This document shows positions 23,698 to 35,311 of a stretch of 64,000 nt of DNA, one piece after another. Position numbers and translations under genes: made by a program. Below the pieces are notes generated by a model, which had not been told where the DNA came from, did no database searches, and saw only the letters and a list, made by a program, of their open reading frames with translations. The stretch is from Mangifera indica (lineage: Eukaryota > Streptophyta > Magnoliopsida > Sapindales > Anacardiaceae): positions 2,542,001-2,606,000 of the forward strand of contig NC_058137.1 in the NCBI RefSeq assembly GCF_011075055.1, read 5' to 3'. Position 1 is the first letter of the stretch. Every line of letters starts with the position of its first letter.

Positions 23698-25422
23698 AGC
23701 GTCGGAAGGATAGCTTGGTTTGATGAGAGAAGGTTATATGTTACAAAACGATTTTGAAGAGGAGAGTGCCTGTGTGAAAAATTAACTCATGAACTATCAG
23801 AATTTTGGCAAAAATGAGGTGTGGGCCAAAATGACTAACAGATCTTGACCCGCATTTGGGATATCCTTGCAGGTCAGAAATACTATTATTGGTGAGTCAG
23901 TAGTTTGGTTGTCACACTGAATAGCTTTGAGCTGGCTGCTGCTGTTGATTAGTACATGTCAGGATTGCCATTTTTGTTTTGGCTAATTGGCTTGCACAAT
24001 GGATAGAAATAGTGTACATTTATAATTTAACCTGTTTTCTTGATGCTTTACAAGTTCAATAGAGAAGATGCAGAGCCTGTCGTGTTGAAGACTTTGGATC
24101 CCATTCTTAAAAATATGTGTTTGTCTTGAGATATTTAGCTGACATTGATACCATTCTTAATCAACAAACGATATTAGTACATTTTAATTCTTAGAAAAAT
24201 TGAAGGTACACTTCCTATAATTCTTTCTCCTCTAGCCATTATGAGTTGCTCAATCAACTTTTGGACTAGTCTACACTTAGGATTATTTTTTACAGTGTTA
24301 ACTCTGTTTGTAATCATCACTTACAAACAAGATGAAAACCCAAATGCATCTATAATTTATTGCTTTTAGAGTCTATTAAACTGTCTCATTCTTTTCCTTT
24401 TTCTGGGTAATCTTTACTTGTAGTTAAGGAATCCAATGATACAACTTTTCGCCATAGACGCCACTGTTAATTTCTTTATTATTATCTGGGGCCGGTCTCC
24501 ATCCTTTTTACCAAAACGATCATAATGTTCCCTTTCAAACTCAATAGAATTTCCATGATGCACCCGCACATTCTCCAAAGAGTACACAAATCCAATCACC
24601 TAAATTTTTTACACATCTTAAAATGCGCTTAAAATGAATAATTAGGATGACAAATGACAAAAATCCTCGTATGAGAGAGGGTATAAACTCGAGATTCATT
24701 CAAAATATATTAAGACCAAACTCTTATTGTAAAGTTGGTTACTAGATCCAAAGTTTCACTTGATTAGTATAATTGATTCAACCCCGAAAGAATAATTTAA
24801 CTCATATAAGATTTCTTTCTTACCTAAAAAAAACTGCACAAGATAAAATGGTCAATGGGGATTCATTTTTCCCACCCAGGAACATATAAACCGAGATAAA
24901 TGAAGGTGGCTGTATGTAGCTGCGAAGGGTGACAATATGCCGGGACAAGCGCAAGAGTGGCAAGATTTGCTAACCTCCCCCAGCACTTGCATGGCTAATA
25001 ATTGTAGTTTATTGTATAGGGGACAAGAGAAAGTAGCCATGGATGGGCCATATGCTTCTTGTTTCTCTTCTTATTGTTTCCATTCTCTTGATTAAGGCAG
25101 TGCTTAATTGAGATAATAAAAAGAAAACAAAGTGTCAAATGTGATTGAAATGGGCAGTTGGACACATGCTTGTAGACAAAAACACCTACATTCTCAGCCA
25201 CTCCATTATATTCTAAAACTCCACCGCCTTCATCTCTTCTGTTCCACCGTGATCGCCCAAATCTTAAAGAAGATTATAATATAACTTGGTAATTCGAGTC
25301 CCATAATGCACTTTGTTGCAAATAAACCATGATCCCACCTAGAGAAAAGGAAAATTTTCAATCATTTTACGTTACCCTGATAATGTACTACTGATCATAT
25401 GTACATGTGAGATAGTCATTAG

Positions 25423-25450
25423 CCTCTCTCTCTCTCTCTCTCTCTCTCTC
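25423..25450. repeat. (CT)n microsatellite
   Basis: About fourteen CT units. Other than length-polymorphism potential, nothing can be said about function. Confidence 0.9.
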
Positions 25451-26189
25451 CCCATCTTGATCTCCTTCTCGATAGTATTTAGATAATTTACAATGATGTT
25501 AATTACCATTTCCCATGGATTTCTTATGATAACTGATTTTATTACATAGAGAAGCCAATTTATACAATATTATCAATGCATGAGGGACCATCCAAATTTA
25601 AGGAGAAGTAAGAAAATATGGAACCTGAGTAGCTGAGTTTCAATTTGAAGTCGGTACTACTTGGAAAACGACCTATTGTGACATCAAGAAAGTACTGCAA
25701 TAGATGAATCTGACACAAGGGAAAATGTATATTGTGACTCCAATCAATAATGTGTCTTAACATATTAGAAAGCATAAAGAGATTGATAAAGATGTCAAAC
25801 TGAATCCTAACAAAATTAAAAATAAATATTCTGTAATGTTATGCTTACATGTCTCTAGAATTCTAACGGAGAGAGATGATGAATTCTTATGTTGAGAGAA
25901 TGAAAATTTGTGATTGGAATATGTAGTCTCATTTTTGTCATGGGGGTGGACTCGATATGCTAGTATTTTATTAACATGTTCTCAGGATTTCCCTTTCCAT
26001 GTGGACCAATGGTTTGAGCCTGAAAACGAATCCATGTGCCAGGCACTATCAGACATTAAAGAATTGAAGTATTACTGATTGAGACTTGAGATTGCATTTT
26101 GCCTTGCTCTCATTCGAGACATTTCACATTTGTAAAGGAGCCAGAGGTAATTAAAAGCCACTCTCGAGGGCAAATTAGTAAAAGAATTT

Positions 26190-26199
26190 CATATATATA
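26190..26199 (+). promoter_or_regulatory. TATA box of SGR9 (probable)
   Basis: ATATATATAC lies about 75 bases before the SGR9 ATG, followed by CCCGCGGTTC. The position fits a short leader of roughly 40-50 bases. Confidence 0.45.
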
Positions 26200-26271
26200 C
26201 CCGCGGTTCTCAAATCTCCCACGCCAAGAGGAGAGGCTACAGAAAGTCTGAAAGTTCACACACACCATTCC

Positions 26272-27069
26272 ATGGAAGAAGAACAAGCAAAAATCATTGC
26301 AGCACTTTCCACTCTTACTTCTGCCAAGCTTTCAGATCTCACCCACTCTGTTCTCTCTCTCACCCACCGCCGGCACCACCTTCTCGCCGCCCTCCTCTCC
26401 TCCCCTTCCCTCTTTTTTCTCACTCTTCACCATCTTCACTCCCTCACCCTCCCCAACAAAACCCTCCTCATTGCTCGCCACCTCCTCTCTTCTCTCCAAC
26501 TCCTCACTCGCCACTTTCATCACACGCCCCCGCACGCTTTCGACTCCGTCAGACAACGTGAATCTGACACAGTTTTGCTCCTCCTTTTACTCTGTGAAGT
26601 CCTCCAGAAAAACCCCGAATCACTTCAAACCCCACTCGCCAAATGGCACGTAGTATTAACTAAACACTTCCACGATACTTTGTTGACTCTCGCCGGCGTC
26701 GGTAGCTGTAAAGGTGCAATTTTGATGCCGTTTATTGAAATGGTGGCGAGGTGTCGGAGGTTTGTTAGTGTAATGGATAGTATAGGGAAGGCCGGGAGGG
26801 AGGTGGCGGCTGCTCCAGCTGTGGTGGTGGCACTGCCGTCGGTGCAGGTGAGCAGCGGCGGCGCTGTGGAGTGTGTTATATGTAAAGAGGAGATGAATAA
26901 AGGAAGAGACGTATGTAAATTGCCATGTGAACACTTGTTTCATTGGATGTGTATTTTGCCGTGGTTGAGGAAGAGAAACACCTGCCCTTGTTGCCGTTTT
27001 CAGCTTCCAACCGATGATGTTTTCGGGGAGATCCAACGGCTGTGGGAGGTTCTGGTTCAGGTCAGTTAG
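26272..27069 (+). CDS. SGR9: RING-H2 E3 ubiquitin ligase SGR9-like
   Basis: An intronless gene encodes 265 residues, beginning MEEEQAKIIAALSTLTSAKL. Residues 1-170 are a Leu/His-rich region specific to this family. A RING-H2 finger follows at residues 201-241: C201-x2-C204-x14-C219-x-H221-x2-H224-x2-C227-x10-C238-x2-C241, with all eight zinc ligands present. The C-terminal QLPTDDVFGEIQRLWEVLV is the family signature. In Arabidopsis, SGR9 sits on amyloplasts and promotes their detachment from actin so that shoots sense gravity; the same role here is inferred. The N-terminal 100 codons are strongly C-rich on the coding strand (repeated CTC and CAC), unlike the rest of the window. The length is typical for the family. 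Confidence 0.93.
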   Translation: MEEEQAKIIAALSTLTSAKLSDLTHSVLSLTHRRHHLLAALLSSPSLFFLTLHHLHSLTLPNKTLLIARHLLSSLQLLTRHFHHTPPHAFDSVRQRESDTVLLLLLLCEVLQKNPESLQTPLAKWHVVLTKHFHDTLLTLAGVGSCKGAILMPFIEMVARCRRFVSVMDSIGKAGREVAAAPAVVVALPSVQVSSGGAVECVICKEEMNKGRDVCKLPCEHLFHWMCILPWLRKRNTCPCCRFQLPTDDVFGEIQRLWEVLVQVS

Positions 27070-28885
27070 ATTAACGTTGCATCATGCATGTGGTCGCATG
27101 GGGAACATTATGATCATAGAAAAATAACACATGGCAGAATCAGAAAGGTGGAAGGGAATGAATGGTTGTGAATTTGTGATGATATGGCTTGCAGATGATC
27201 ACTTGTTTATTGATAAAGACGCCTATGGTTAAGGTTATAGAAATAAGAAGATAAACAGAAATCTAATAAAGAATGTAATTAGAGATGGATTAGCGTAATT
27301 AAACATATTTAACTTCATCATTAATCAATTGTTTGTGAGATTATGATGAAGCACTTTGTATGCTTTCTTATTATTATGTTCAAATTCCTTTTGCTTTGGG
27401 GTATGTAAAAGCAACTACTTTTCAACTTTGGAGACATAATTCTAGGTTCAAAGTGTATATTAGTTGGTTAAACTTCAATTACAATTCATTTTCTTGAATA
27501 TAAATTCAGATCGGCACAATGATTGAATCCACAATCATTATATCAGATAAATCAAAGTTTCACAAATATAGTAAAGACACAAACTCAGACCTTTAATTTG
27601 AAAATTCTAATATTTCATCAGTTTTACTAACTTTTGAGTTTTCATCCTCTTACTTCTGGGTATCATAAAACTAATCATATTATTAAAATACAAAAAACTG
27701 ATAATTATAGAGACAAATATGTTTTTATTATAAAATAATATTACATTTCCACCATTAACCACCACCCACTACCACATACAAACACCACTATTTGTGGACT
27801 CCACCACTATCACATTGTTGTCGCCATAACCCTCATTACCACCACCCATACCATCACTAGAGTTGAATACGAATAGAGTTGAACTTGAGCTCATCAAGTT
27901 CATTTTAAATATGTTATTTTGGTACGTAATGATCAAAATGATGCAATTATAATCAATTAATATCAAACATTTCATGCTCACAAACTTGTTGAACCCAATA
28001 CCCCAAAAATTAGAGTTTAAAAATATTTAACTCTCAAGTTTAAACTTATTGTGGGCTAATTTGATTTCAAACTCGAACAAACTCAGTTTAAATCTAATCA
28101 TAACCACCACCCATTAATCTCGTCCTCTTCATCAATCATTTGTTGTTGTCTTATAATCGAGAAATTTCAAAAAAGATTAAAGATTAGGATCAACTACCAA
28201 AACTTTATATCTCACCAAGTTTGTTTGAGATTAAGGAAGTTGTCATTTATAGGTCAAGAAATAATTGTCTTTAGATCTGGAAGTCACCACCTCTAACCCT
28301 CCCCCATGCTACTCTTGCGACATCAATCAGGAATGGGGAAGTAGACTCTAGCCATCGCTGCACACGCGCTGACCAACTAGAGCACCAGACGTCATAAGAC
28401 TCTTCATTTCAAGTACTACCTTTTGGTTTATTAGTTTTAGTACTACAATTCCCCCAATCTCTACACCTTTTACTTAGTTTAACATAAAAGGACATTTCAA
28501 TACAATTATATCTTAGTATGTTTTATTATTATCAATTAAATATAATAATTATTTATACATATTAATTTTATCAAATACATTATTAATTTATATCCAATTA
28601 ACTTCAAGATGCTCTATTTTAGTGAGAACGCCCAACCGAATACACCCTTGCTATGTCTAACTGGACACCACGGCATCTGGAAACTATATGGGCCAATCAA
28701 GTTTTAATATAAAAGTTCAGCTTAGCCCAATATTAAATAGGCATATGACTGAAGTAAACGTCAAAATGAGGTGGACCTCAACCGTCAGTTTAAAAGAAAC
28801 TAGCCCATGTTTCCAAAATTGAGCGCAGTTTTACTAATAGTGAACCATACATCTCTAGAGCGCCTCTTTTATGATATTGACGAGA
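27070..28885. other. intergenic with repeat remnants
   Basis: No gene is recognised. About 27860-28110 contains words such as GAACTTGAGCTCATCAAGTTC and GAACAAACTCAGTTTAAATC that recur at about 38130-38270. This suggests two copies of one degraded repeat family. Confidence 0.45.
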
Positions 28886-29655
28886 GGCCGAAAGACTTAT
28901 TCTCGTCCAAGAGACATCAAAATCTCAAACTTTCTTCTTCTAATTTTTAAAATTTTAAATATTTATTTATAAATATTTTTTTATTAAAAATTTTAATTAG
29001 ATTTATATATAAAACTATATTTATTAAAAAATTTAAAACTTTATCATATTTTTTTCTTAAATTTAAAAATCTTAAAATTTCTCTTAATCCAAAGTTTAAA
29101 AACTGATAAATACTTTTCTAAGATTTGTTATTCTTCTCTTTAACATTGATTCACCATTTTTTACTATCAGTCATCTTCCTTCTTGCCTTGTCTCTCCCTC
29201 CAATCACTCTTATTTCCCTCTCCGATCATCTTCAATTGATTTGTCTCAAATGAAGATGTGTTGTCTTCATCTCAGTTGAAGGCTATTTCATCCTCATCTC
29301 AGTCAAAGACTATCAAAGAAGGAAAGAAAAGTGATTGTAGAGAGAGATAAGACGAGAGAAAGAATGGTCGATTATCAGAAATGACGAATCAGCGTTAGAG
29401 AGAAGAGGAACAAACTCTAGGGAGTATTTATTAGTTTTTAAGCTTTAGGTTAGGGAGAAAATTATAAAATTTCTAAACCTAAGAAAAAAAAATGATAAAA
29501 TTTTAATTTTTTAATAAATAATAGATTTACTTCTAATTCTAACTAAGATTTTTAAATAAAAATTTGTTTATGGGTAGATATTTAAGTTTTTAAAACTTAT
29601 TCGAATTAGAATTTAACAGTTCACCAAACCTTGGGTGGGAAGAAGACTTTTGGCC
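28886..29655. mobile_element. Mutator-like MITE with exact 9-bp target duplication
   Basis: The element starts GGCCGAAAGACTTATTCTCG and ends in the reverse complement of GGCCAAAAGTCTTCTTCCCA. It is flanked on both sides by the identical 9-mer TTGACGAGA (28877-28885 and 29656-29664). Nine-base duplications are the hallmark of Mutator-like elements. The 770-bp interior has no transposase frame. It includes a patch of GAAGATG/CTTCATC words shared with other copies in this window. Confidence 0.85.
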
Positions 29656-30316
29656 TTGACGAGACGAGAAATCTGGAGAAAGGCTCTTGGACGGCAAAGG
29701 GGACCAGCACCAGCTGGCTGAATGATAATGAGTCTGCTTAAAGTTCTGGAAATCGAATTCATATTCAGTAGAAAAGCCAGTAGACACGTGTCAGTCTCTT
29801 GCTAAATATTTAAGAATGAATAAATTGTTTCTTTGAGTGGACTACAAGCTTACTGCATTAATCCATACCACTAATTATTGGTTACACTTGAATATCTTTT
29901 TGTTCATTCTATTTCAACTATTATAATGTTTTTAATATTATTTAAGTCAGTAAAATTATGTGAGAAATTATATATATAAATATAACGTATGATTATTTGA
30001 TTAAATATTATTTTATTTTTAATATAAAATTATATAATTATAATAAACATATTATTATTTATATATAAAATTATATATATTATTTATAAACATAACATTA
30101 TTCATATGTAAGTAACTACAGCGACATGCTCAACTAAATATACAAGGCTGGATTAGTTTTTTCACTCTAGATTTGGGGAAAAGATAATCTTCTACTCCTG
30201 TTTGAAAATGTAACACTTGCTTGCCAGACTAACCATTAAAGTTTGTAAACATGTTTAATTTTTTAATCTATCAATTATTTTTACAGTTTGACTTCCAATT
30301 TTGGGTAACAAATTTA

Positions 30317-30897
30317 GGCCAAATGTCAATTTCCCACGTAATGTTTTATGAAATGGTAATTTTTATCCTTAAAGTTAAAAAAAAATAATTTCACCCATGA
30401 TTCATTTTGATTAAGAAATTCTATTTGGTTTTTCTTATTTTGTCTTTTTATTAAAATTACCAGAAACACTAAATATACATTGTCAAATTATCAATTTATT
30501 TTTATTAATTTAAAATTTTACCACTTAAATCTTAAAAAATATCAAAACTCTATCCAAAATATTATGTTTTGTTTAATTATTTAAAAATGTAACTATTATG
30601 TCTGAAACCATCCAAAGATATATTAAAAAATTTCAAAAATACTCTAAAATTGTTTTAAATTTTGAAAACCCCATAAAAATTTTTATTAACACCCTAACAT
30701 TTCAAAGATTACAAATCACCTTCAAACACATCATTTTGAAAAGAAAAAATAAAGTATAAAAATCTATATGAATTGATTTTTTATCCTTGAAATTTACTAA
30801 TAAAAGTAAATAACAAGTGAAATTTTGATTTTTTGAAAATTAAAAGTTGAGAATTCGTCATTTAAGCAAACCTTGAGTGGGCAATAGTCTTTTGGCC
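30317..30897. mobile_element. probable MITE of the GGCCAAAAG family
   Basis: The left end is GGCCAAATGTCAATTTCCCA and the right end, reverse-complemented, is GGCCAAAAGACTATTGCCCA. The flanks share a longer direct repeat: TTATTTTTACAGTTTGACTT occurs at about 30285 and again at about 30899. This is longer than a normal target duplication, so the locus may have been rearranged. There is no coding capacity. Confidence 0.5.
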
Positions 30898-30906
30898 ATT
30901 ATTTTT

Positions 30907-31993
30907 ACAGTTTGACTTACAAATTTGGGAAAAAAGTTCATTAATATCTCAAACAAAACAAGGGATGAATAAGTGGATTTTTAAAACATGGGGTGGGAAA
31001 TGTGATTCAGATAATATAAAGACAAAAAAAGAAGCCACGTGAATCAAAGTGCTACAAACGGCGAGATATTCCAGAAGCATCACGTGACGGCTTACAGCTA
31101 GGTAATTCTCCGTAAGAATGAACTGTACATGCAGAGCAGAAGCCCCGTGAAGGCTTTCAAAATTTGAACCAATTCATTCATGTACCCCCCTTCTCCTCCC
31201 ACCTCTTTCTCTTTCAAATTTAAATCAAATTCAATAAATGCCATCACTTATTGCTACATCCTGATGCGGTTATTTGTCATTATAGACTACGTTAACTCTC
31301 CCTTCTCATCTTCCATGGATTAAGCAAACTTGCAGTAAATAAGCTTTTAATGAATCTTAAACATTCAAGAATGGTTAAAGCTTGCAAATTGGCAACATGG
31401 GCATAATTAATTTCTCTCCTAGCCCTTGTTAATGTCTTACAGAGTAAAGACACAATCATCAATGTTTCAAGTAGGTAAAAGACTTTGAATTTAGTGAGTA
31501 ATCTTATAATTACGGTAGTATTTAAGTTAAAAATTTAATTTTTATATGACTTTCAAAAGTTTCAAACTTGTACTTGAAAGAAAAAAAGAAACTTTGAAAA
31601 TTGTTGGAAATGAGAAAAAAAAAAGTTGCCGTAAACAAAAACAAAGTGTGACTAACAAAAGGAGTACCTTTGGCTCTGCATATTACCCACCTGATATGGC
31701 TATAGCAAAAAAGAGCCAACTCTCTGTAAGTCTGACCTTGGATTTCCAACATTGATAGCTGCATTTCTGTCTTTGCAACAACAGATATTCTCCCCACAAC
31801 AAGTTTTTCTTCTTTTTTTTTTTTAAAAAAAACATTTATTGCTTCACTTGTCTTCTTTTTAAAATTTTTGAAGGGTCAAATTCTGATCTGAGACTGAGTA
31901 TCTGGGGAAGAAAGCAGCGAACTTTGCCATTTTAGTGTAAAAAAAGAAAATTATAGATTTGATCACTTCAGCTGCAGGCCAAAGAAGAAGAAA
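30907..31993. other. upstream region of the coiled-coil gene
   Basis: No ORF with recognisable similarity. ACACGTG-like words (GCCACGTGAATC at 31033, ATCACGTGACGG at 31079) are G-box cores that could act in a promoter, but they are over 900 bases from the next start codon. Confidence 0.35.
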
Positions 31994-33060
31994 ATGATTG
32001 CTACTACCGGCAAGGAAGTTGGGAAATTGAGGTGGCTTCTTCTAGTTCTCTTTGCTTAAGCATGTGTGAAAAGATAAAGAAATATTCACATTGTGATGCT
32101 GGTCTTTTTGTGTTGTTTTTTTGTTCTTTCAGTGAAACAAAGGTTGGAGCAAATGATAATCTGAGGACATTGGAGTGTCTGAGAGGAAGATTAATAGCAG
32201 AAAGACAAGCATCAAGGGCTGCAAATGATGATGCAGAACTGATGGGCATCAAGGTTTACTTATAACTTACACTTTATATTTTTATTGCAAGAAAAAATTT
32301 TGAGATTGTTGTTTGATTTATTGTGTTTCTTTGCATGAACTTCTTGACGGATACAGCTGATAGAGCTAGAAAATAAACTGAAACAAGAGATTAAACTGAG
32401 AGATAAAGCTGAAAAAAAGCTGAAATTTTTGAGGAAGAAGCTTGAGTCCTTAAAGATAGCATTTCCTTTGGATGAATCAGAGCAATCTAGTCCATCAGAA
32501 AACCCTGCACATTCTTGCCAATCGTCGACAAGCTCTTCAGGCCTCAAAGACATGGAAGAATCTGAATCCAAGCCGCAGATCACAACCCCAGAAATCTCAG
32601 AATCCATTTCATCTTATCAAAGCCATGGAAGTTCTTCCATTCAAGAGAATTCAGTTTCAGAAGATCCTCCGCATGAAATAACAATACACAAATCAAGTCC
32701 AGTTTGTCAAGATTCAGAGGCTGATAATCACAGGTACACTCCCATTCCACTTGCTCATTTATCTTATTAATTATTAATGGCTTAAGTTAATTAAAAATTG
32801 AGTCTTTGATAAAATTTGACAGCTCTAGAACCATGAAAACTTCAAAGGAAGCTGGGAATGAGAGTGATAAAGATGAAAATTATGTGGATAACTCAATGGC
32901 AATAGTTCCAGTGGCTTTCCCAAAGAAATCCCAGGAGAGAAATGAACTGAAGATAATGAGTGGAAGTGTTAAAGAGGCTCTTGATGCACTAAGGCTTGCC
33001 AGGGAAAGGATTCAAAATTCAATGGAAAGAAGACCTATGATTAGAGTTGGGCCTCTTTAA
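31994..33060 (+). CDS. plant-specific coiled-coil protein, function unknown
   Basis: Four exons (31994-32031, 32133-32253, 32357-32733, 32823-33060) join in phase to give 257 residues beginning MIATTGKEVGKLSETKVGAN. Residues about 20-95 are a Lys/Glu/Leu-rich helix likely to form a coiled coil (LRTLECLRGRLIAERQ, LIELENKLKQEIKLRDKAEK). Residues about 100-180 are Ser-rich and low in complexity. The C-terminus has a conserved-looking basic helix, SVKEALDALRLARERIQNSM, ending MIRVGPL. I recall plant families of unknown function with this layout but cannot name the orthologue. No signal peptide, membrane segment or enzyme motif is visible. A cytoskeletal or scaffold role would be a guess. Confidence 0.78.
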
Positions 33061-34531
33061 ATTCATGCATGGTAATAGTAATAAGAATTTCATCTTTTAG
33101 ATAGTAAAAAAGAAAGAAAGACCTTTGTTCTTTTAGCATTGAAGCTAAATGGCCAAGGTATAGATATGGTTAAGGTAATATTTGGATGAACAGATTGTTG
33201 GATGGGTAATTAATAAAAGTTATAGACTTTGTGCACTTCACAGAGAGCATGTGAAAGTTGTTCTGTATTGTCCATTTTGATGCCTGAAATTGGGTCCCCA
33301 TTTTTGGTCTGACCTTCTTTTTCTGTGTTATCCATTGAATTTTAATTTTTGGATGTTGTTGCCATGGGTGGTAGACTCAAGGCCTCAGTTGTCTACATGC
33401 CTAAGTTTGAGGGCAAAAGCCAGAAATCAATAATGGCAACCTAGCCCTCACTGTTTAGGTGTAAATTTATTTGTATATAGAAATGGGTGTTAAAAAAAGT
33501 AACTTTTTGGGTGTAAATATTTTCATCCATTAACTAATACAAGTCAGAATAAGATGGTTATAGTGAAAAACTTAGACATTTTTTCATGGTTTACCTCATA
33601 AACATAAAAGTGCTATATATAATAACATATGCTATCTTTGTTGATAAATTGTATGAAGAAGAAAGATTGTGGAAGTATGGTTTCAAGTTAACAACAAATG
33701 ATTAAAGTGGGATTACTTATTAAGTTAGAATCTTAAGTGTAAACTATAAAACTAAAATCTTACATAAGAGAGTATGAGATTTTGTTGTGGGATTTATATT
33801 ATTTTGGGTTCTCTAATCTCAATAATTAGTTTTTGAAGTGTAATTCTCTTAAAATATATATCATTTGGTATCAGAGCCACCATTACGTCTCTTAATTACT
33901 ATCGTGCAGGGCTGTAGAGTATGATAGTATGTTATGATCCTGAGTGTAAGATATGAAATTTGAATCTCATATCAAAATATAGCTTTCAGCACTCCAATCC
34001 CAACCAATTGGTTCTCTCAAGGTTTATCTGAGATATAAATTTGAGGATTGATTATTCAACCTGAAAAAATCAGTTTTGGGCCAAATAGAATTCGGGTCTT
34101 GGACAAGCCTAGACAAGAAAATTATTTATTAAGTTATTTGGTTCAAGTTTGAACAAAGGTTGTTCAAGTCAAAGGTCCAATAGGCTCAAAAATTCATTTT
34201 CAGAAGAGGTGTATCTATTAAGTTTTCAAACATATAAAGAGATTGTAAAAGAGTTTTTGTAGGTTTTTAAAGTTGTATAGAGGGTCAAAGTAGTCCTGAA
34301 ACAGCCCCAAGCTCAAAAAATTTTAATGAACCGGGCCTAAAAAATTTTGAAGAATATATTTAGGCTAGGTGTATTCTTTAGTTCTCATCATTATTTTGGC
34401 CACTGTATGTTTTTCATGCAACTACATCACATGCATGTTTCCCCTTTACTCCCCCTTTTCCCTCTACACTTTTTTGTTTTTATAAAGCATTTGATTTCAA
34501 AGAGTAAAGATTATTGATGTCAATGGTGAAA
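33061..34531. other. intergenic with an LTR-retrotransposon trace
   Basis: The first 300 bases are the 3' UTR of the coiled-coil gene. The rest has no gene, and contains the primer-binding-site-like motif described separately at 33867-33880. Confidence 0.5.
33640..33880 (+). mobile_element. vestige of an LTR retrotransposon (LTR end plus primer-binding site)
   Basis: TGGTATCAGAGCC at 33868-33880 is the standard plant primer-binding site complementary to the initiator methionine tRNA. Just before it is AAATATATATCA followed by TT, as expected for an LTR ending in CA. The upstream 200 bases (from about TGTTGATAAATTGT) could be the LTR itself. No gag or pol is seen and the second LTR was not found. 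Confidence 0.5.
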
Positions 34532-34771
34532 TCAAAAATTAATTTTTAGGTAAATATGAAATGGTGTAGAGTTAACATAAAAAATTGTCCACGAAAGAGA
34601 GCCAATGCATGGCCAAGAGTTAAAAGTTAGACAATAGGGTGGCAACTGGGCCCTGTGTGCTGGTGAAGAGTGACCAAGTTTTTTAATACATGCACTGCAA
34701 CTCAACTTACTGCCATGTTTCACCGACTGGGTCTGTAAATTAATCAGATTTTTGCTTGTTTCCAGGACCAT
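34532..34771 (-). CDS. hypothetical small ORF in inverted-repeat arm 1
   Basis: A 79-codon ORF starts at ATG 34771 (MVLETSKNLINLQTQSVKHG). Its middle, GSKLSCSACIKKLGHSS, is repeated in opposite orientation at 35216-35311 as GSMLSCSACTKKLGHSS. The two arms differ mostly at silent sites and by gaps of 3 and 6 bases in this stretch, which would fit selection on a peptide. There is no known family. This could equally be non-coding repeat. Confidence 0.25.
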   Translation of the reverse strand: MVLETSKNLINLQTQSVKHGSKLSCSACIKKLGHSSPAHRAQLPPYCLTFNSWPCIGSLSWTIFYVNSTPFHIYLKINF

Positions 34772-34844
34772 CTATTCCACAACCAAAAAAATTCCTACCA
34801 CTCATCAGTTTCAGGAGCATTGATGCTTTGGATGAAGTGTTTAC

Positions 34845-34991
34845 TCATTGGGTTGGATCGATGGCAACAAGAACCTGATCATTCTCTGCACTGAGATATC
34901 TATGAATCTCATTTCCAGGGGATAGCCTTTCAATTTCAGGATCTCCAACCCTTTTGGAAGTTTTCCCAGTGGGGTTACATCTATTTTCCAT
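34845..34991 (-). CDS. hypothetical 48-residue ORF between the inverted arms
   Basis: An ATG at 34991 opens a 48-residue frame (MENRCNPTGKTSKRVGDPEI, later RYLSAENDQVLVAIDPTQ) ending at TGA 34845. Its amino-acid composition is balanced and soluble, unlike the Phe/Lys/Ile-rich chance ORFs of the AT-rich surroundings, which makes it worth noting. It could be a small gene, or a surviving exon of a lost one. No family is recognised. Confidence 0.3.
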   Translation of the reverse strand: MENRCNPTGKTSKRVGDPEIERLSPGNEIHRYLSAENDQVLVAIDPTQ

Positions 34992-35215
34992 TATAGATTC
35001 ATAAAATAATAAAGAAACAAAAAGCTCTAGTAGTGCAGATAGAGTTTTAGTTTAAACTGTAAACTAGTACATAACAGAAATTGGGAACTTTCTTATTTTT
35101 TACATTAAAAAGTAGATATAAGTGTAGCTTTGTAGACTCAGCTCTTACTTTTTTGGTGCTTATCTTTTGCTCCAAATAACCGCATTGATTAATTTACAGA
35201 CCCAGCTGGTGAAAC

Positions 35216-35311
35216 ATGGGCAGTATGTTGAGTTGCAGTGCATGTACCAAAAAACTTGGCCACTCCTCAGCACACAGGGCACCCCATTCATGTTTAACTT
35301 TTAACTCTTAG
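35216..35311 (+). CDS. hypothetical 31-residue Cys-containing micro-ORF in arm 2
   Basis: ATG 35216 opens MGSMLSCSACTKKLGHSSAH and ends with TAG at 35311. It is the counterpart of the minus-strand frame in arm 1. It carries a CSAC pair and a third Cys. Translation is unproven. Confidence 0.2.
   Translation: MGSMLSCSACTKKLGHSSAHRAPHSCLTFNS

Larger units (their letters stand above)
23698..26271. other. intergenic, upstream of SGR9
   Basis: No coding gene is seen. It contains a (CT)n tract at 25423-25450 and a TATA-like ATATATATA near 26190, about 80 bases before the SGR9 start. The scattered ORFs of 60-72 codons show no family resemblance. Confidence 0.55.

Noticed and set aside
26332..27036. 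Long minus-strand ORFs opposite SGR9
   Set aside because: They are shadows of the C-rich SGR9 coding sequence, which has clear RING conservation on the plus strand.
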